A DNA stretch of 52,163 bases, from assembly GCA_014904985.1 (NCBI GenBank), contig MU129023.1:1-52163 (forward strand), written 5' to 3'. The translations under genes and the position numbers were made by a program. The DNA comes from Hydnum rufescens UP504. Its lineage: Eukaryota > Basidiomycota > Agaricomycetes > Cantharellales > Hydnaceae. The notes below the pieces were generated by a model, which worked only from the letters and a program-made list of their open reading frames with translations, searched no databases and was not told where the DNA came from. Below, in pieces: positions 11,919 through 22,926 of this stretch. How positions within the stretch are numbered: the stretch's first letter is position 1; the number at the start of each line of letters is the position of its first letter.

Positions 11919-12086
11919 ATGGCTCGGACGTGCGCTTCCGAAACCAATCACGGTGTGCTCCCATCGTACAATGCACATCCCAACGCCTCCGAAAAGGTCG
12001 ATTTCAAGATATTGAATCCATTTCCCAAGTACTTCGTGATGCGTGTCCCATCATTTCGTAGCACCCCTGTGGACGACCTTTCCTAG
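11919..12086 (+). CDS. Small ORF of unknown function (left copy)
   Basis: A 55-codon ORF starting MARTCASETNHGVL, 57 bases downstream of the TATA box. The frame is open further upstream to 11535, but the ATG after the TATA box is the more natural start. The right-arm copy at 29,511-29,678 has the same length, with substitutions rather than indels, so the frame may be constrained. It could be the first exon of a longer gene: about 100-200 bases downstream there is sequence that, in the right arm, reads as a Glu/Lys-rich coil. The intron is not resolved. No family recognised. Confidence 0.35.
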   Translation: MARTCASETNHGVLPSYNAHPNASEKVDFKILNPFPKYFVMRVPSFRSTPVDDLS

Positions 12087-12099
12087 GTTCCCTTGAAAT

Positions 12100-12700
12100 T
12101 TCTTATGCGCGAATGGACTGCGTACGGTGGTGTATAGTGAGCGCTTCGTGGGCAGCGCGAGATGGCCATATTTAAGGCATATGCTGCGTGGAGAACGAGA
12201 TGAATGAAAAGGTCCAGGAGTCACAGGCGATGGGACTGGAGATGGAACACCGCGACAGGAATCCCGTGTGTTTGGGGGGGGGGGGGAACTGTTGAGGAGC
12301 GATCGTGAGGGCGGCAGGGGGGAAAAGGAATCTTATCTGGTGTATGATTCGACTTCGCCACTTGCTCGACGGGTTAACTCTACGGCCCTGGTGGTGTGTG
12401 CGACGAGCTAGGAATAGACGTCATAAAAACGAAATAGCCGTGAAACCAAAAATGACGCGCGACCAAAAACGAAACGCATGTCCTACAGAGAAAATTACCC
12501 GAGATCATCTGCTCACAGTCGTTGCCGCGGTCTTCACGGCGGGTAAGAACTGGTGGAGCCACATTGAATTCCACGGCAAGAACATTTAAGTATTTGCCAG
12601 CTCACGTGACATAGGCTAGATCCCTATTCTTAACGCGAACCAGGACGAAGATATAGGACCATTTGGAGAGTTGACACCACGTCATTGCCAAGGGTCCCGC
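12100..12700. other. Region with no resolved gene, 13-G homopolymer
   Basis: A run of 13 G at 12,274-12,286 is matched by 13 C in the right arm (29,310-29,322). Possible second exon of the small ORF near 12,180-12,260. Otherwise nothing supportable. Confidence 0.4.
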
Positions 12701-12772
12701 GGCCTATATCTAGAGCCCCTGGTAAGCATACTTTATATTTATCCTGATCGCGGTGGACCTCCGGGGAGTACC

Positions 12773-14066
12773 TTATTGCGCTAAGCACTTGCGAGGTCCC
12801 CTGTGCACCATCTTACAACACAGGTTTTGGCCGAAGACATACAAAGAACACTTACGGACTTGTCTCAGACGCGATGCGTAATGACAGTGCATTGTATGTT
12901 CACTTGGAGTCCGTCGGAGAGTCTGAAAGGGACCCCTGGTATTTATCAATCCGTGCGCCCACAAGAGAAACTGTGTACTTTCACATTGAGTTTGGCTGCG
13001 ACCCACTGATGAGTCTTGGAATAAGTAGAACATGAGGGATTCCACATCCTGAAGGACTTGTCCCAACAATAGTCCCGAATGGAGTACTGTACTGTATTTA
13101 GTGGATGATGTCTTGATCCCTTTCCAAGCATTTCTTCAACTCCTTGGCTTTATCTGCAAATCGGCGATAGTCTGAAGTAATCTCATCGCTTCAGCGTGTT
13201 GGTCACTCTGGGCAGAAGCGATCTAATGGAACATCAGTGAGGGAGCATACAGATACCACTTGATTCTAGTCGTACGCACCTTATGGGCTGCGGAGGCGGC
13301 TCCTCATGCTAAATTGATTCAAGGGTGAACCTGTTCGTAAATAGTTCTTAGTGGTCGCAGGGCTCAGGTAATTCAGTATGAAGTATGCCTCGGCCACCGT
13401 ATCAGCCACTTTCACAAGTGTGTCGAGGCGACTCAACAAGGGCCGCCAAACATTGAACTAGACTGTGATTTCTATCACAAGTGAGGCGGTAGCGTGAATG
13501 GCTTCATTGACAATCGCTAGCCCGGACCTAGCTGTTCGGCAGCCAGGCCCACCGGTGGAGGATGCCACACATATTGTCAACTCTCCGAAGTTGTCGTTCG
13601 CGTCACCTTTCAAATCGAGGCGTGTCTCCGCAGGGTTAAAGACAGTGGGTGAGCGCGGCCCTCCTTTCACATAAACAAGAGCAGGTTCACCTTTGTCTGT
13701 TGCAAAGGAGAGACTCAAACTGCACGATGTGACGATCCGCCTCGAAAACCCCAAACGGCGCTTGTGCAAATTTATGCCTTAGAGTCACCGTGCGGCCGAG
13801 AGAATGTGAATGAGAGGCGACGAAGTATACGTGCGTGAAGGAGACCTACAACTCAGCCTCGAAGGGACCCTTCCGCCTCACGGCATCATGCGTTGCCTAG
13901 ATGTACTCTGACTTTGGGGAGCGGAGTCCGGTGACGGTGACAGGAAGCTGGATGAAGTGAACACGATATCGTTCCGATGGGTCTCGCAAAGGCCGTGGTG
14001 CACTCCCACCGTCAAACGATTCGTGTTTTCAAACACACTGCGAAAACCCAGTTCTGAATGTTTCAT
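12773..14066 (-). pseudogene. Truncated N-terminal copy of the NLR gene (left)
   Basis: Homologous to the NLR exons upstream of NACHT, in the same orientation. The C2-like segment is about 14,000-13,850; the segment with DKGEPALVYVKGGPRSP and GELTICVASS is about 13,720-13,560; pieces matching the short IHPW-type and helical exons lie at 13,330-13,030; the last part is 12,960-12,770. Homology stops where the NACHT exon would begin. Stops and frameshifts are present. The right arm has the same fragment (27,486-28,870), so the partial copy predates the big inverted duplication. Confidence 0.75.
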
Positions 14067-14259
14067 CTAAAATCGCTGCGCTGCCGATTCTTCGAACGTC
14101 CTTGGCATCCTGTTGAAGATATAGGCCAACCAAGTACGAGAACATCGAACATCGATCACGTCCAGACCCTAGACTAGATATATGTCTAGAGAACAAGAAT
14201 CGTCTTTGATTCCATTCAGGGAGTATCAACAGTCCTGTACCTGAAACCGGAGCCTCCAC

Positions 14260-14687
14260 GTCCTGTTGCGGGTCCCAGCGGTAGCCATATTCGATTCAGC
14301 AACCAATAGTTTGGGTGCGTCTCAGATTCTGCTCCACGGTCGAGTGCGACGATTTCCTCTCCTTTCTTTCCACGGGAACGTAAAAACACCATCGTTCTCG
14401 ACTGTCTCCATGAACGCCAGGGGTAAACGCGCCTCGGGCCGCGCTGACATCAGTCTCGTCTATTCATAATGCTCACACAACTCCTCCCATTAGTTTCGCG
14501 CTTCCGACCCACGCCTGGGAGGCGCGAGGATGAAGGGGTGGGATGGACAGCGTGAGCGTGGGTCATTTCTACAAGACAACCATAAGTTAAGCGAGGGCGT
14601 AGAGTCATTAGTTTATCCTGATAAGCTGAGAGCAACGATCGATGGAAGGTTGGAGGAATACTGCTGGCACTGCCCGGCAGGCACCGA
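14260..14687. other. Presumed ALG7 upstream region, left
   Basis: Conserved with 26,889-27,330 of the right arm. Frames on both strands are open for 60-80 codons but share no protein-like conservation with any known family. The segment ends at a deletion junction at 14687/14688 that removes the ALG7 5' end. Confidence 0.4.
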
Positions 14688-16194
14688 ACTTGGGTCCGCA
14701 TTCGTAGAACGGAAGCTCAGGGGAAGGGACAGAGTGCAGGGAAACCAGCTGGAAATGTTTTTGATTCGCTCCCTTCTTTTCTCTGCATTGCTCATTTTAC
14801 CTGTACAGCCCGGATATTATGGACTTCATATATGCCCGCATCTACGCTCTCCTATTGACCCCGTTCATTCCCTTCCTTTTACCGCCCTTCTTAAGCCTCA
14901 AGAGACTCCATATTCTCTTGGAAGCCCGTTGCTATCTGTTGTTCGAGAACAATTCCCTCACCAACAAGCAAAATCCTCGCTCCTGCGTCAGCCTCGTCTT
15001 TATTTATCTTGCTGACGCAGGCCGTAGCTCTCTGTGTCTTTCTGCCTTGCTTTGCTTGCCGTCTCCTACAATCCTCGGCTTCCTAGGCGATGTTTTCGAT
15101 AACCGGTGGCGTTACAAGCTTCCAATCCTCCTCATTGCCTCAATCCCTTTGCTCCTTGTCTACTACGCCGAACACGGAAACACCTACATTGTCCTTCCCA
15201 AATTTATTCGAAATGTATTTGGACATTCCGTCGTTGATAGGCACCAACTCTTTGTTAATTACAGACTTCCAAGGGCCACCATACCACCTCTATATGTCTC
15301 TGTTGTCCACATTCTGCACCAACTCGGTTAATATCTTGGCCGGCATCAACGGTATCGAAGCCTCTCAGGCCCTGATTATCGCGTTGTCCATTGCACTGAA
15401 CGGCTTGCTCTGTCCCCCTCTCCAATTTTCCTCGGATTTCTATGGCTTCACTTTCGGCGGCGTATATCGTGCCGGAATGGCCCTCGGAGCCGAGAGTTGG
15501 TAGTGCACCGCCTGCGTACTCCTTACTTTATGTTGCCACTCATCGGCGTGTTTTTACGTCACAACTGGTACGTACTATACGTGGCTTGGCGATGACGGAA
15601 TTCCTACGCGATCGTGCCGCATTGGCTTAGAAACATCTCACACAGGTATCCCGCTCATGCATTTCCTGGTGACACGTTTTGCTACTTCGCGGGCATGGCT
15701 TTTGCCGTTGTAGGAATAATAGGTCACTTTAACAAGACCCTACTCCTATTCTTTATCCCCCAAATATTCAATTTCCTTCTGACCTGTCCGCAATCATTCC
15801 GCCTGGTGCCATGTCCCCGACATCGCATGCCTCGGTGAGCCCAATGCACCACTGGACTATACCACGCAATTTCCTCATTCGTCCTTGCATGTAGGCTTGG
15901 TCCATCCAACTCGCCTTTCATATACCCCTCCACTGTCGACGTCGAGCATCCCCCGCGCCTCCACACGCGTCTCATCCTCTCATTCCTCTCCCTTCTTGGC
16001 CTCACCCGAAAACGAAGACCACATTATCCGCGATGAATCTCACGCTATTGAACGCCGTCCTAGTCGTGCGCGGCCCGATGTCGGAGGAGAGACTCGCATT
16101 GGAATGCATGGCACTACAAGTGGTGGGGAGAATGATCGCATTCGGCATACGATATGGACTGGCTGGAATTTTCTACGACGGGGACCGAAGATGA
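14688..16194 (+). pseudogene. ALG7: ALG7 remnant, left copy (5' deleted)
   Basis: UDP-GlcNAc:dolichyl-phosphate GlcNAc-1-phosphotransferase, the first enzyme of N-glycan precursor assembly in the ER membrane. Recognised by, in order: FVERKLRGRDR; IYALLLTPFIPF; FLGDVFDNRWRYKLP; STFCTNSVNILAGINGIE at about 15,310-15,360; [43 protein letters not shown]; and the last exon ending FYDGDRR then TGA at 16192-16194. A 78-nt intron (15568-15645, gtacgt to acacag) joins NW to YPAH in frame. Damage: a 159-bp deletion removes the start and first membrane segment; the family DD motif reads GD here; one base is missing near 15,498, between GAES and LVVHR, a fault shared with the right copy. Family membership is near certain; function is lost. 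Confidence 0.9.
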
Positions 16195-16388
16195 ATAATC
16201 CAATGGCGAGAGGCATGGGCTGGTTTCGCTGAGGCGATCATGTGGCGGGTATGAAGCCAAGAGGGCGAGCGTGGAACCGCAGAAATGCGAACGAACGATC
16301 TCTGCGCTTCGTGTGGCCTCCGTCGCCTCAATTATCGTCTATCTACTGGATATCCGTTAAGACTAGTAGCACCTAAGATTCTGCAATT
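16195..16388. other. Short intergenic region
   Basis: Between the ALG7 stop and the coiled-coil gene. Nothing identified; the right arm has a similar stretch at 25,023-25,230. Confidence 0.3.
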
Positions 16389-17300
16389 TTGAAGTGGTAT
16401 TCGAGATTTCGTTATGTGGCGAGTGAGTGCTTGCCGGGAGGGTCAAGGTGGTCACGGGTCTTACCGTGTTCTGAACTTGAGAATACTCTCGTTAAGGCGC
16501 TTCAACAGCTGCAACAACCTCACGATCGTATTCGTGTTCCTCGTGCCCCAGCCGATCCACCCGCCCTGGCCGACGTGGCAAGAGCTCACATTGTCAAGCA
16601 GGACGTCTACTTCAGTTATAATACGTACTGACTGGTGATATGCGCGGTCGACGCGTAACTCAAGTGTGTTCTTCATTATAGGAGGTGAGAATGAGCTCCC
16701 TGCCACCTTGGCGGATTTAGGACGCGCGGTGGTCTACGAACACATGGTCACCCGTGCTGTAGCGATGGGAGGAAACCAGGGTACGTGAAGAGCACACTTT
16801 CTAACTCACATCTCGTATTGAATGTTGTGGAAAGTCATCGCTCCTGCCTGGTTTGCCCCTGTGCAGCAGCTGCTCAACAATATGTGGCAGGAGGTAACCC
16901 ACGTCCAGCAGGGGGCGAATAACTGTGCGACAACGACTTGAACGTATAGATGTCAGGCTCGCCGAGGTCAGTCCTGAATCAATTAAATATCTACCTTCTT
17001 CTAATCATGTCACTACAGCTGATCAATGTCCAGAACACCGACAGCCAAATCTTCCCATTTGCACTGGTGCTGTTCAACGATGGCACTGACCCTACCCAGG
17101 AGCCGGTTTGTTTGTACTATCGGATATCACCTATAACCACTGATGCAATCCCCTTTCAGCATAACCTCCCGGCTCTCACGTCTATTCACGCGATCAATCG
17201 GCTCACTCTGGAGCAGTGCGACTAGTTCCTAGAAGGATATGGTGTTAACATTCCCGTGGGAAATCGCAATCTCAGACCACGCCATAAACTCATTAAACTC
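16389..17300 (+). pseudogene. Coiled-coil gene remnant, possibly Mug135-like (left)
   Basis: Matches the right-arm gene at 24,160-25,022 piece by piece: an N-terminal block with ENTLVKALQQLQQP and PRAPADPPALADVARA; a middle piece whose right-arm version reads APAWFAPVQQLLNNMQQEV; then INVQNTDSQIFPFALVLF and NLPALTSIHAINRLTLEQCD. The likely first donor (tatagtacgt in the right arm) is destroyed here (tataatacgt), and the exons no longer join in frame. Layout and the C-terminal LP-INRLT-EQC motif remind me of Mug135-like C-terminal domain proteins of Agaricomycetes, but that is a weak guess. Confidence 0.5.
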
Positions 17301-17935
17301 GCCATACACTGTAGAGCCTAAGTTCTTTATTACTTCTTTATTACTAGTACAGTATTCTACTCAACGACTCTCTTACTTCTAGTCTTCGTGTGTTCTTATC
17401 TACCTAAGTTGAAAAGATAAATAATTTGTGCCGAAGTGGCAACATGCTGCCCCCTGCTCTGAATCTGAATCACTTCCGTGATTCCACTGGGTACAGTATG
17501 GATTTGGAGTAGTAATATCTAGAAGGTATAGGTTTGCAACAGTGCCTCCGATTATTTGCAAGTGCGTGTTTCTTACACTTGCATGCAGTATAATCATTCT
17601 CTCTCCATTCCCATTGCCACCATGCGCTAGGTGTTCGTAGCAGGGGAAGTGACGAGGTGCCAGCGTTGGAGTATGCTACCCTCAGCGGCACCAACGCGGC
17701 AAAGAAGGCTATGGGCAGACGTTTTCACTGCTCAGGTATGTTAGAACCCACTCGCAGACTTTCTCCCGTCAACAGAGCTAGAACATGCATGGCTCTAAGG
17801 CCGCCGTCGGGCCTCCAAATACTGAGCTACGCGAAGTAGGTGAGCGGAAGCAGGGATCCTGAAAAATATTCCCCGGATCGGTCGTCATTTGAAAATAATA
17901 CGGGATCTATGTACATCTACTTGGTGTGCGCGATG
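17293..17935. repeat. CpG-normal member of spacer inverted pair
   Basis: Reverse complement matches 19,556-20,190 along its whole length. It lies between the inner end of the left arm and the NDUFS4 stop, so it probably contains NDUFS4 3' flank. Frames in it (17470-17694 minus, 17657-17839 plus) are not called as genes. Confidence 0.85.
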
Positions 17936-18669
17936 CGAAGCTTGGCAGGACGGTACACGTAGTTCTCTGCATAGTTCTTCGGTGGTATTCGCTTAACTGT
18001 TGAAGGCTGCACATAATAGTCCCATCCTAAGAATAGCGTATGACTTGTTGGAATGACGCTGTTCAACAGTGACCCAGAATAGCACACCTTGCTTTTCAGC
18101 AAAATGGATAGCATCCTCCTTGGTATTGAATGACATCCTTGTACCTTGCATATAATCGGCCCTTCGTCGCCCCAAATCAGACTCACTCACATAGACACGG
18201 TCGAGAACAACCGAAGGACTTACGAGCTGGCCCATCCCATGAGCGGATTTTCCCAACGGCCGCCACCCTGAAGGACATCAAAATCAATGCGCCACTTCTC
18301 TCCTTTCGTACCACCCGACTGCATGGTATTGCGCGTCGGCTGATAAATCCGCACAGAGCGGTGTTGCAGTTGCTCTAGGTGACGAGGCAAGAGTAAGCCA
18401 CGCATTCAATGTTACAAGGATAGGGGTAGTGACATCGTAGCAGATCGGCAAAAGGCATAGCTACCTGGTGCTCCACTTATGACCTCGGCGGTCACAAGGT
18501 CTTTATGCTCGTTCGTGGTAATTTCTTTAAGAGAGGGATTCGGTTGCGCTTCGATCTGGGCAGATGGGTGCGCGGACGATGTTCCAATCGCGGTGTAATG
18601 TCGAACAGTCACGGGGGCCCTGGACACTACCCTTGAGAGGGTGCGCTGGGCACCAGTGAAGAGTGCCAT
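17917..18669 (-). CDS. NDUFS4: NADH:ubiquinone oxidoreductase 18 kDa subunit (NDUFS4)
   Basis: Accessory subunit of mitochondrial complex I, needed for its assembly and stability on the matrix arm. Four exons, reading leftward: 18669-18465, 18374-18224, 18161-18088, 18026-17917, with GT-AG introns of 90, 62 and 61 nt and matching phases, giving 179 residues. The first ~30 residues (MALFTGAQRTLSRVVSRAP) look like a mitochondrial presequence. The family core is intact: VRIYQPTRNTMQSGG, KWRIDFDVLQGGGRWENPLM, ADYMQGTRMSF, EDAIHFAEKQGWDYYV, and the terminal KNYAENYVYRPAKLRIAHTK, where the family ends in a basic tail. Single copy here, CpG-normal, no lesions. It sits in the spacer between the two arms and is the best candidate for the resident gene around which the duplication formed. 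Confidence 0.95.
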
Positions 18670-18966
18670 GAACTCAACAGGCGGGAGTAGCCGGGAATCA
18701 TGTGCCCGAGCTTATCCCAACAAGGGACTATGCCTGCCAGGCGCTCCTTGCATCTCAACCGTCAATTTCTGTATGTCCAGTTGTGGCCGTTTCTTCAAGA
18801 GAGCGTTCACTTTTCTGCTACTCTGGGACGCGATAGTGATGTTCCGGAAATTACTCTGGAGAGCGACTGCTGGGCATTAGTGAAGAATATCATAGTGGGG
18901 ATCCTCAAGATCTCAAGTACTCCGCGTCATCTCTCTGGGGTTTCCTGGATTAGTGCTTTCTTCTAA
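18670..18966. promoter_or_regulatory. Region upstream of NDUFS4
   Basis: CpG-normal sequence ending abruptly at about 18,966, where CpG-poor DNA starts. Probably holds the NDUFS4 promoter. Plus-strand frames (18641-18880, 18700-18966) have no recognised product. Confidence 0.4.
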
Positions 18967-19555
18967 CTCAAACACACATGCTGCAGGCAGGCCTCCCTAG
19001 AACAATAACATATGCCAATGCAATCAGCTAAATGTTCAATACTGTTAGAATTGTGTGCATATGAGCACCACTGGCCATAGGATGAATAATTGATTTTGTT
19101 GGTCTCCTCAGGTTCCCCAATGATGCCCTGGGGTGGTGCCAAACAAGTGGAGCCCTTGAAGCAGGTAATACACTGAATGACTGCCATGATATATAGCAAA
19201 TATTTCAGAATGAGAACCCCCCTCTTGTCTTATGGAGGCACCGGAAGTGTATGGTTCCACACTGCTGGGAAAGCACATGCAATGGTCAGTGAGGAGTTGG
19301 ACTGCCATTTGCTTAGAATGTTGATCATTGAGGTGGGGGCATAAATGTGACATTCCTAGCATCTTGGATCATAACCACCACACTATAGTTTCTCTTGGGT
19401 CAGCAGCCATTCTCATGCATCACTAAGGATCCTGTCATTTCTCTTTGAACTAGCTCATTGGGGTTGACTGATACATCCTATAATATCACCCCAAGCCCTG
19501 CAGATGCCCCCCCTAGCCCCCGGATGATATGCTGTGGTCTCTTTGTGAGGCATCA
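18967..19555. other. CpG-poor spacer DNA
   Basis: No gene recognised on either strand. Base composition is like the transposon remnants elsewhere in the window. Confidence 0.4.
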
Positions 19556-20190
19556 CATTGCACACACCAAGTAGATGTACATAGATCCCATATTATTTTC
19601 AAATGATGACCTTCCCCAATCCAGGAAGGACCCCTGCTTCCCCTTGCCTACTTCACACAGTTCAGTACTTGGAGGCCTGATGGCAGCCTTAGAGCCATGC
19701 ATGTTCTAGCTCTGGTGATGGCAGAAAGTCTGCAAGTGGGTTCTAACATACCTGAGCACTGAACATGTCTGCCCATAGCCTTCTTTGCTGCATTGGTGCT
19801 GCTGAGGGTGGCATACTCCAACACTGGCACCTTGCCACTTCCCCTGCTACCAACACCTAGCACATGGTGGCAATGGGAATGGAGCAAGAATGATTATACT
19901 TCATGCAAGTGCATGAAACACACACTGCAAATAATTGGAGGCACTGTTGTGAACCTATACCTTCTAGATATTATTACTCCAAATCCATACTGTATCCAGT
20001 GGAATCATGGAAGTGATTCAGATTCAGAGCAGGGGGCAGCATGTTGCCACCTCAGCACAAATTATTTATCTTTTTGAAGTAGGTAGGCAAGAACACAAGA
20101 AGACCAGAAGTAAGAGAGTCCTTGAGTAGAATACTGCACTAGTGATAAAGAAGTAATAAAGAACTTAAGCTCTACAGTGTATGGCAAGTT
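19556..20190. repeat. CpG-decayed inverted copy of 17,293-17,935
   Basis: Aligned to the reverse complement of the 17.3-17.9 kb segment, CpG sites there appear here as TpG or CpA: for example agcgttgg to agtgttgg, cagcggc to cagcagc, aacgcggc to aatgcagc, ctcgcag to cttgcag, gccgccgtcggg to gctgccatcagg. Few other differences are seen. Confidence 0.88.
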
Positions 20191-20329
20191 TGACCAGGCT
20201 TAATTATGAGGTACCCCTCATAATTTGGGACTGAGCTTCACATATCTCTTGCATCAACATAGTCTAGGCATTATGTATCAGAGAACCCACAGTCTTCTGT
20301 GTTTGAAATGAACAGAATCAATTTGCCAC

Positions 20330-20995
20330 ATGACTGACTCCCAATTCTGGATAATGCCATTGGCCTTGGGAACCCACTGCATGAACAACAGTGCATCCTC
20401 TCACTGCTGGCCCTGTGAGCCTAAGGTCACTTTGTATGATGACCAAATTAACATTTTCTGTTCCATTGACCCCCCAGCCATTCATAATCCTCTGTGTCAT
20501 ATTCCACAGAGTCTCTCACTATCTACTATTCCTGTGGCACAATCACAATCACCTACAATCAGGTCTCTTCCAAGGTCATACAGTACTCATGGTGGTGAGG
20601 ACTTGACAATATCTCATCATTATCTCAGCATTGAACTGCTTCCAGGTCCTGTCTTCTTCCCACCATTGGACAGAGTGAACACTGTCAGTTCCACCATGAT
20701 TGATTCATCCTCCCTGCCTTATTGTTGCCCCACATCTCCTTTGTTTACTCAGAAGACTATACCTGATATTCCATCTCAAATCTGCAATGACTGCAGGTCC
20801 CATTCTCTGCAATGCATAACATCTGCAGAGTTTACCAATGCTTTGGCCTTGACAACTATTCAAAAAGTACTCAATGTTCTTGCCAATGCTTGTCTGACCC
20901 CAATGTCAATTGGATCATTATTGTATGAGCTCTTCCAGAATGATGACTCCACACTTCTTGTGAATCACAAACAGCATCTCACTCTTTTCCTTTGA
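20330..20995 (+). CDS. Unrecognised 221-codon ORF
   Basis: An open frame in CpG-poor DNA, rich in Ser, Pro, Thr and Leu. It contains a CNDC pair and a C-terminal helical stretch (ALTTIQKVLNVLANACL, then SIGSLLYELF). The last part faintly resembles the N-terminal helical region of large transposon-associated proteins of Agaricomycetes, but I cannot name a family. Probably a fragment of a mobile-element gene. Confidence 0.3.
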   Translation: MTDSQFWIMPLALGTHCMNNSASSHCWPCEPKVTLYDDQINIFCSIDPPAIHNPLCHIPQSLSLSTIPVAQSQSPTIRSLPRSYSTHGGEDLTISHHYLSIELLPGPVFFPPLDRVNTVSSTMIDSSSLPYCCPTSPLFTQKTIPDIPSQICNDCRSHSLQCITSAEFTNALALTTIQKVLNVLANACLTPMSIGSLLYELFQNDDSTLLVNHKQHLTLFL

Positions 20996-21186
20996 AACAA
21001 TACTACCCACAAACCTGCTGAGATATGTGAACTCATGTACACTCACAGAAAATCACTTGACTATCCTTCTATGGGGGGTGCAGCACTGCAGCCTTCTGAA
21101 TACTCACTCCCTGAATATGCCTATCCCCTATCTTTATCGGTGATGAGGACACAATCTGATCCCAATTCCATGTCCAGAGGCAGCTG

Positions 21187-21450
21187 TCACTCATCGATTG
21201 ACAACTGGATATTGCAGAAAGCAATGGATATTGTCCATATTGAGGGTGGCCAGCTTGAAGTAGACAAGTTTGGCTTCTGTGTCCAGGGACATTGTGAGGA
21301 CTGGCATGACTTGTCTGCTAATGCCAGTGCATGAATGAGAGTCGACTTGCCACCCCCAGTGCCAGCCACAAGGAGGGTATCTATTTTCTTGTCCCAGATA
21401 CCATCAGATAGTGCTGCCATTCCAGGTATTTTTTATACCCAAGCTGAATT
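21187..21450 (-). pseudogene. Helicase N-terminal fragment (RecQ/DEAD type)
   Basis: Reading leftward, the frame contains DTLLVAGTGGGKSTLIHALAL at about 21,378-21,316, with a clear Walker A box (GTGGGKST). Upstream is IQLGYKKYLEW-like text resembling the Q-motif region (aromatic, Gly, Tyr, then a WQ) of RecQ-like helicases abundant in Agaricomycete genomes. No downstream motifs (DEAD/DEXH, motif III) follow; the frame ends after about 78 codons. Most likely a transposon-borne or retro-copied remnant. Confidence 0.5.
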
Positions 21451-21718
21451 TGAATAATGGTCTCTGTCATCCATTCCAGAGGTGTTTGAGGCCCAAATAC
21501 AGGTAGTAGAGGGCTAGAGCCAATAAAGACATCCTCTGGAATGCCCTGTGTGCCCATCCAAGCTGTAGTTTTGCCTTTTGGCAGGCAGGGTTGCTCAGGT
21601 CACTCAATTATGTAAGGTTTAGATCATGTTGTGAGGCTGCTTTGGGCAAGCCTTGCATGGTTTTAATTTCCCATCAATTTCCCATGGGAAAGAGTAGAGG
21701 TTTACTATTAGGTAACTC

Positions 21719-21749
21719 CCAGACTTGCTTGTGCAGCAAGCAAGTCTGG
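21719..21749. repeat. Perfect 13-bp hairpin
   Basis: The stem CCAGACTTGCTTG pairs with CAAGCAAGTCTGG around a 5-nt loop (tgcag). The surrounding 21,451-22,790 holds no gene I recognise; the longest frame (21967-22506 minus) has no motif. Confidence 0.6.
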
Positions 21750-22791
21750 AACCCATGACTAGCATCAACATATCTCCTGATATATTATAATAATATGAGA
21801 CATATGTATAAGGAACATATTTAAGAATGGGGCTAATCTGATTCACACAACCTCCTTGAATCATTTTTTAAGATGGTAATATAAGTCCTATGTAGAACTT
21901 ACTCATTTTTGGTTTTCCCCCTCATTCTGTGCAATGAGAACTCAACTTGTATTGTATAATATGTATTTACATAGTCATATTTATCCTAACTACACTGTGT
22001 TGTGTTGTTTCCTTTGGTGGCTGCTTTAGCAATTTTTTAATCTGGGCAATTGCTGGTGTTGAGTTGGACTGGAATTTGCCGGTTTGAACAAATGAATGAT
22101 GGAACAGCCAACAAGCCCAAGACACATTGCTACACCCTGGGGTGTACTCTTTGTTTCCCACTTTTGATTTTTTTTTCACTAAACAATACCTCTTTGGTAT
22201 ACAGGTCCTCCCTCTGGCAACATCCAGGCCCAAGAACTGGCCCCCCACCTCCTCTCCCCCTTGTTCAATCCCCCCATGATATAGAAGTGGCATGAATAGT
22301 GCCAGCCTAAGGGCCAGTGCTGTTTGTGTGGCTTGTACATTGTGCAAGGTTGGCTGGGGTCTCACTGATGATAAAACTGACAGAAAGCATAAACATGATG
22401 ACCAGAAGGGATACTCCCCCCAACCACTCAACTCCATGTCCAGTACTGGAGAATTGAGTACTGGGGATGAAAAGATGAATCCCTCATGCAATACTGGTGA
22501 CAGCAACAGTTCCGTTGCTCACCAACAATTCCTTATTCTGTGACCTTGACTGTGAGCCAAATTTGGCTGTGCTACCACCTGTGCCCCCATGCCCCAGCAT
22601 GGCTGGGGTGTGGTGATCAGGTAAGTATATTATTTGTTGCTGTTGTGTAGGTGCCCCCTTTCACACTGCATGAATGTTTTACTGACCTGCCTCTACTACC
22701 ACACCCTGGCTGCCCCCCTCCCATACCTCAAATGACAACAACAGCAACAATTGTCTTGGATCTCAGTCTTCACAGGCCTGAAGCCTGACCA

Positions 22792-22870
22792 CTGGTACTT
22801 GTGAAGTACCAGCACAAAATCACAACTAACAGGCAAAGCAGAGGCCCATGCACAGTGTTGGTGCATGGGC
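22792..22870. repeat. Two adjacent perfect hairpins
   Basis: CTGGTACTT / AAGTACCAG with a 3-nt loop (22792-22812), then GCCCATGCAC / GTGCATGGGC with a 7-nt loop (22844-22870). They lie just left of the foldback element. Confidence 0.6.
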
Positions 22871-22926
22871 TCCTAGGACCATCCCTCTCCCCTCACCCAT
22901 TAGATTGTATGCCCAGTGCCTGTAGG

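Larger units (their letters stand above)
5950..17300. repeat. Left arm of large inverted duplication
   Basis: The reverse complement of this segment matches 24,160-34,992 in the same gene order. The outer edge is near the shared text ttgtaacaattaaccagt downstream of the WD40 stop. The inner edge is near cattcccgtgggaaat and the Leu-rich C-terminus of the coiled-coil gene. The arm is longer than its partner mainly because it has five more WD40 units. It also lacks a 159-bp piece at the start of ALG7. Confidence 0.93.

Noticed and set aside
14530..15015. 161-codon plus-strand ORF overlapping ALG7
   Set aside because: A different frame from the one with clear ALG7 motifs; openness is a by-product.
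21967..22506. 179-codon minus-strand ORF
   Set aside because: Composition is low-complexity, no motif, and the plus strand is equally open; treated as chance in CpG-poor DNA.
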